From contig NZ_JADWOX010000008.1 in NCBI RefSeq assembly GCF_016135805.1, forward strand, positions 168,618-232,617: DNA of 64,000 bases, in the 5' to 3' direction. Source of the stretch: Caulobacter hibisci (GTDB lineage Bacteria > Pseudomonadota > Alphaproteobacteria > Caulobacterales > Caulobacteraceae). Below are positions 62,702 through 64,000 of this stretch, piece after piece (the stretch's first letter is position 1; each line of letters starts with the position of its first letter). Both the position numbers and the translations under genes were made by a program. Below the pieces are notes generated by a model. The model ran no database searches, was not told where the DNA came from, and worked only from the letters and a program-made list of their open reading frames with translations.

Positions 62702-63889
62702 ATGCGCGAAGCGGTCATCGTCTCCTACGCCCGGACGGGCCTGGCCAAGTCCAATCGCGGCGGCTTCAACAACACCCACGGCGCGGCCATGGCCGGCCAC
62801 GCCATCCAGCACGCCGTGTCGCGCGCCGGCCTCGACGGCCCGGAGATCGAGGACGTGGTGCTGGGCTGCGGCGGCCCCGAAGGCGCCACCGGCATGAACG
62901 TGGCCCGCAACGCTGCCATCTGGGCCGGCCTGCCGGTCACCACCTCGGGCCAGACCGTCAACCGCTTCTGCTCCTCGGGCCTGCAGGCGATCGCCACGGC
63001 CGCCAACTACGTCCGCAACGACGGCGCCCCGGCGGCGATCGGCGGCGGCGTGGAGTCGATCTCGCTGGTCCAGGGCGGCGGCCACATGAACCGCTTCCAC
63101 ATCACCGAAGACAAGCTGATGCGGGAAAAGCCGGCCCTGTGGATGGCGATGATCGACACCGCCGACATCGTCGCCAAGCGCTACGGCATCAGCCGCGAGT
63201 ACCAGGACGAATATTCGCTGCGCAGCCAGCAGCGGATCGCCGCCGCCCAGGCCGCCGGTCTCTTCAATGACGAGATCGTGCCGATGGCCACCAAGATGAA
63301 GGTGGTCGACAAGGAGACCAAGGAAGAGAGCCTGGTCGACTACACGGTCACCAAAGACGAGTGCAATCGGCCGGAAACCACGCTGGAGGGCCTGGCCAAG
63401 CTGGAGCCGGTCAAGGGTCCGGGCAACTTCGTCACGGCCGGGAATGCGTCACAGCTGTCGGACGGCGCCGCCGCCGTGGTGGTGATGGAGGCCAAGGAGG
63501 CCGCCCGCCGCAATCTGGAGCCGCTGGGCCTGTTCAAGGGCTTCGCCATCGCCGGCTGCGAGCCCGACGAGATGGGCATCGGCCCGGTCTTCGCCGTGCC
63601 GCGCCTGCTGGAACGCCACGGCCTGAAGGTCGACGACATCGACCTGTGGGAACTGAACGAGGCCTTCGCCAGCCAGTGCCTCTACAGCCGCGACCGCCTG
63701 GGCATCGATCCGGAGAAGTACAACGTCAACGGCGGCTCCATCGCCATCGGCCACCCCTTCGGCATGACCGGCGCCCGCTGCGCCGGCCACCTGCTGCTGG
63801 AAGGCAAGCGCCGCAAGGCCAAGCTCGGCGTGGTGACCATGTGCATCGGCGGCGGCATGGGCGCGGCGGGTCTGTTCGAGATCTTCTGA
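62702..63889 (+). CDS. Acetyl-CoA acyltransferase (thiolase)
   Basis: This encodes 395 residues. The active-site Cys is C90 ([12 protein letters not shown]); the catalytic His lies in [20 protein letters not shown] and the second Cys in [18 protein letters not shown]. The [20 protein letters not shown] region is typical. It cleaves 3-ketoacyl-CoA in beta-oxidation, or condenses acetyl-CoA units. AGGGAAGAAG precedes the ATG. No hydratase/dehydrogenase partner is in the window; the chain-length class cannot be told. Confidence 0.95.
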   Translation: MREAVIVSYARTGLAKSNRGGFNNTHGAAMAGHAIQHAVSRAGLDGPEIEDVVLGCGGPEGATGMNVARNAAIWAGLPVTTSGQTVNRFCSSGLQAIATAANYVRNDGAPAAIGGGVESISLVQGGGHMNRFHITEDKLMREKPALWMAMIDTADIVAKRYGISREYQDEYSLRSQQRIAAAQAAGLFNDEIVPMATKMKVVDKETKEESLVDYTVTKDECNRPETTLEGLAKLEPVKGPGNFVTAGNASQLSDGAAAVVVMEAKEAARRNLEPLGLFKGFAIAGCEPDEMGIGPVFAVPRLLERHGLKVDDIDLWELNEAFASQCLYSRDRLGIDPEKYNVNGGSIAIGHPFGMTGARCAGHLLLEGKRRKAKLGVVTMCIGGGMGAAGLFEIF

Positions 63890-63904
63890 GGTCGAGCTCG
63901 GCGA

Positions 63905-64000
63905 TGCTCCCCCTCTGGGGGAGCTGTCGCGGAGCGACTGAGGGGGCCGCCGAAGGCGGTGCTGGGGGGCGCCCCGCCCCCCGGGGCACCCACCCCCACC
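63905..64000. repeat. Intergenic inverted repeat, type III (cut by window edge)
   Basis: GCTCCCCCTCTGGGGGAGCTGTCGCGGAGCGACTGAGGGGGCCGCCGAAGGCGG starts a type III repeat after the thiolase stop. The rest (GGGGGGCGCCCCGCCCCCCGG) continues to the edge without the GTTTTCAGC core, so this copy is either diverged or incomplete. Confidence 0.7.

Overview
The window is a high-GC alphaproteobacterial chromosome segment, almost certainly Caulobacter or a close Caulobacteraceae relative. The evidence is a CgtA/ObgE of 354 codons, an F1-only ATP synthase operon (atpHAGDC without the F0 genes), the order obgE-proB ... proA-nadD-rsfS-rlmH-envC-like-ctpA, many TonB-dependent receptors and TetR regulators, and abundant large inverted repeats between genes. 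Nothing looks like a prophage, an insertion sequence or a CRISPR array, and no tRNA or rRNA gene was seen.

Layout. 0-5 kb: corrinoid adenosyltransferase with a cut-off amidotransferase, a small membrane protein, two tandem TetR regulators and a large acyl-CoA dehydrogenase. 5-13 kb: an SH3 envelope protein, a CPBP protease, a Rieske oxygenase, an M20 peptidase, a beta-barrel protein, and crotonyl-CoA carboxylase/reductase divergent from a crotonase. 13.4-21.7 kb: a seven-gene minus-strand catabolic operon (TonB receptor, MFS carrier, RutA-like monooxygenase, RutB-like hydrolase, M20 hydrolase, flavin reductase, TauD-like dioxygenase). It resembles a rearranged rut pathway for an unknown nitrogen compound and is the strongest candidate for an undescribed system here.

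22.2-25.9 kb: a membrane-stress operon (RHH-like protein, PspA-like protein, YqiJ-like protein, flotillin). 26-30 kb: small membrane and lipoprotein genes, then a CobW-type metallochaperone with a membrane transporter. 30.3-42.5 kb: mainly housekeeping genes (rplU, rpmA, obgE, proB, proA, nadD, rsfS, rlmH), interrupted by accessory genes, including a small XRE/membrane pair with clustered operators and a frameshifted DUF6624-like gene. 43-53 kb: EnvC-like activator, CtpA protease, divergent polysaccharide deacetylase and RppH, with a TonB receptor and an unusual two-domain alpha/beta-hydrolase protein inserted in the middle of this otherwise conserved run.

53-64 kb: two alpha/beta hydrolases, a guanidinium exporter under a guanidine-II riboswitch, the F1 ATP synthase operon (with an extra Cys-containing gene between atpD and atpC), small secreted and membrane proteins, and a thiolase preceded by a PsrA-type operator. 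At least five kinds of palindromic intergenic repeat are scattered through the window, mostly just after stop codons.
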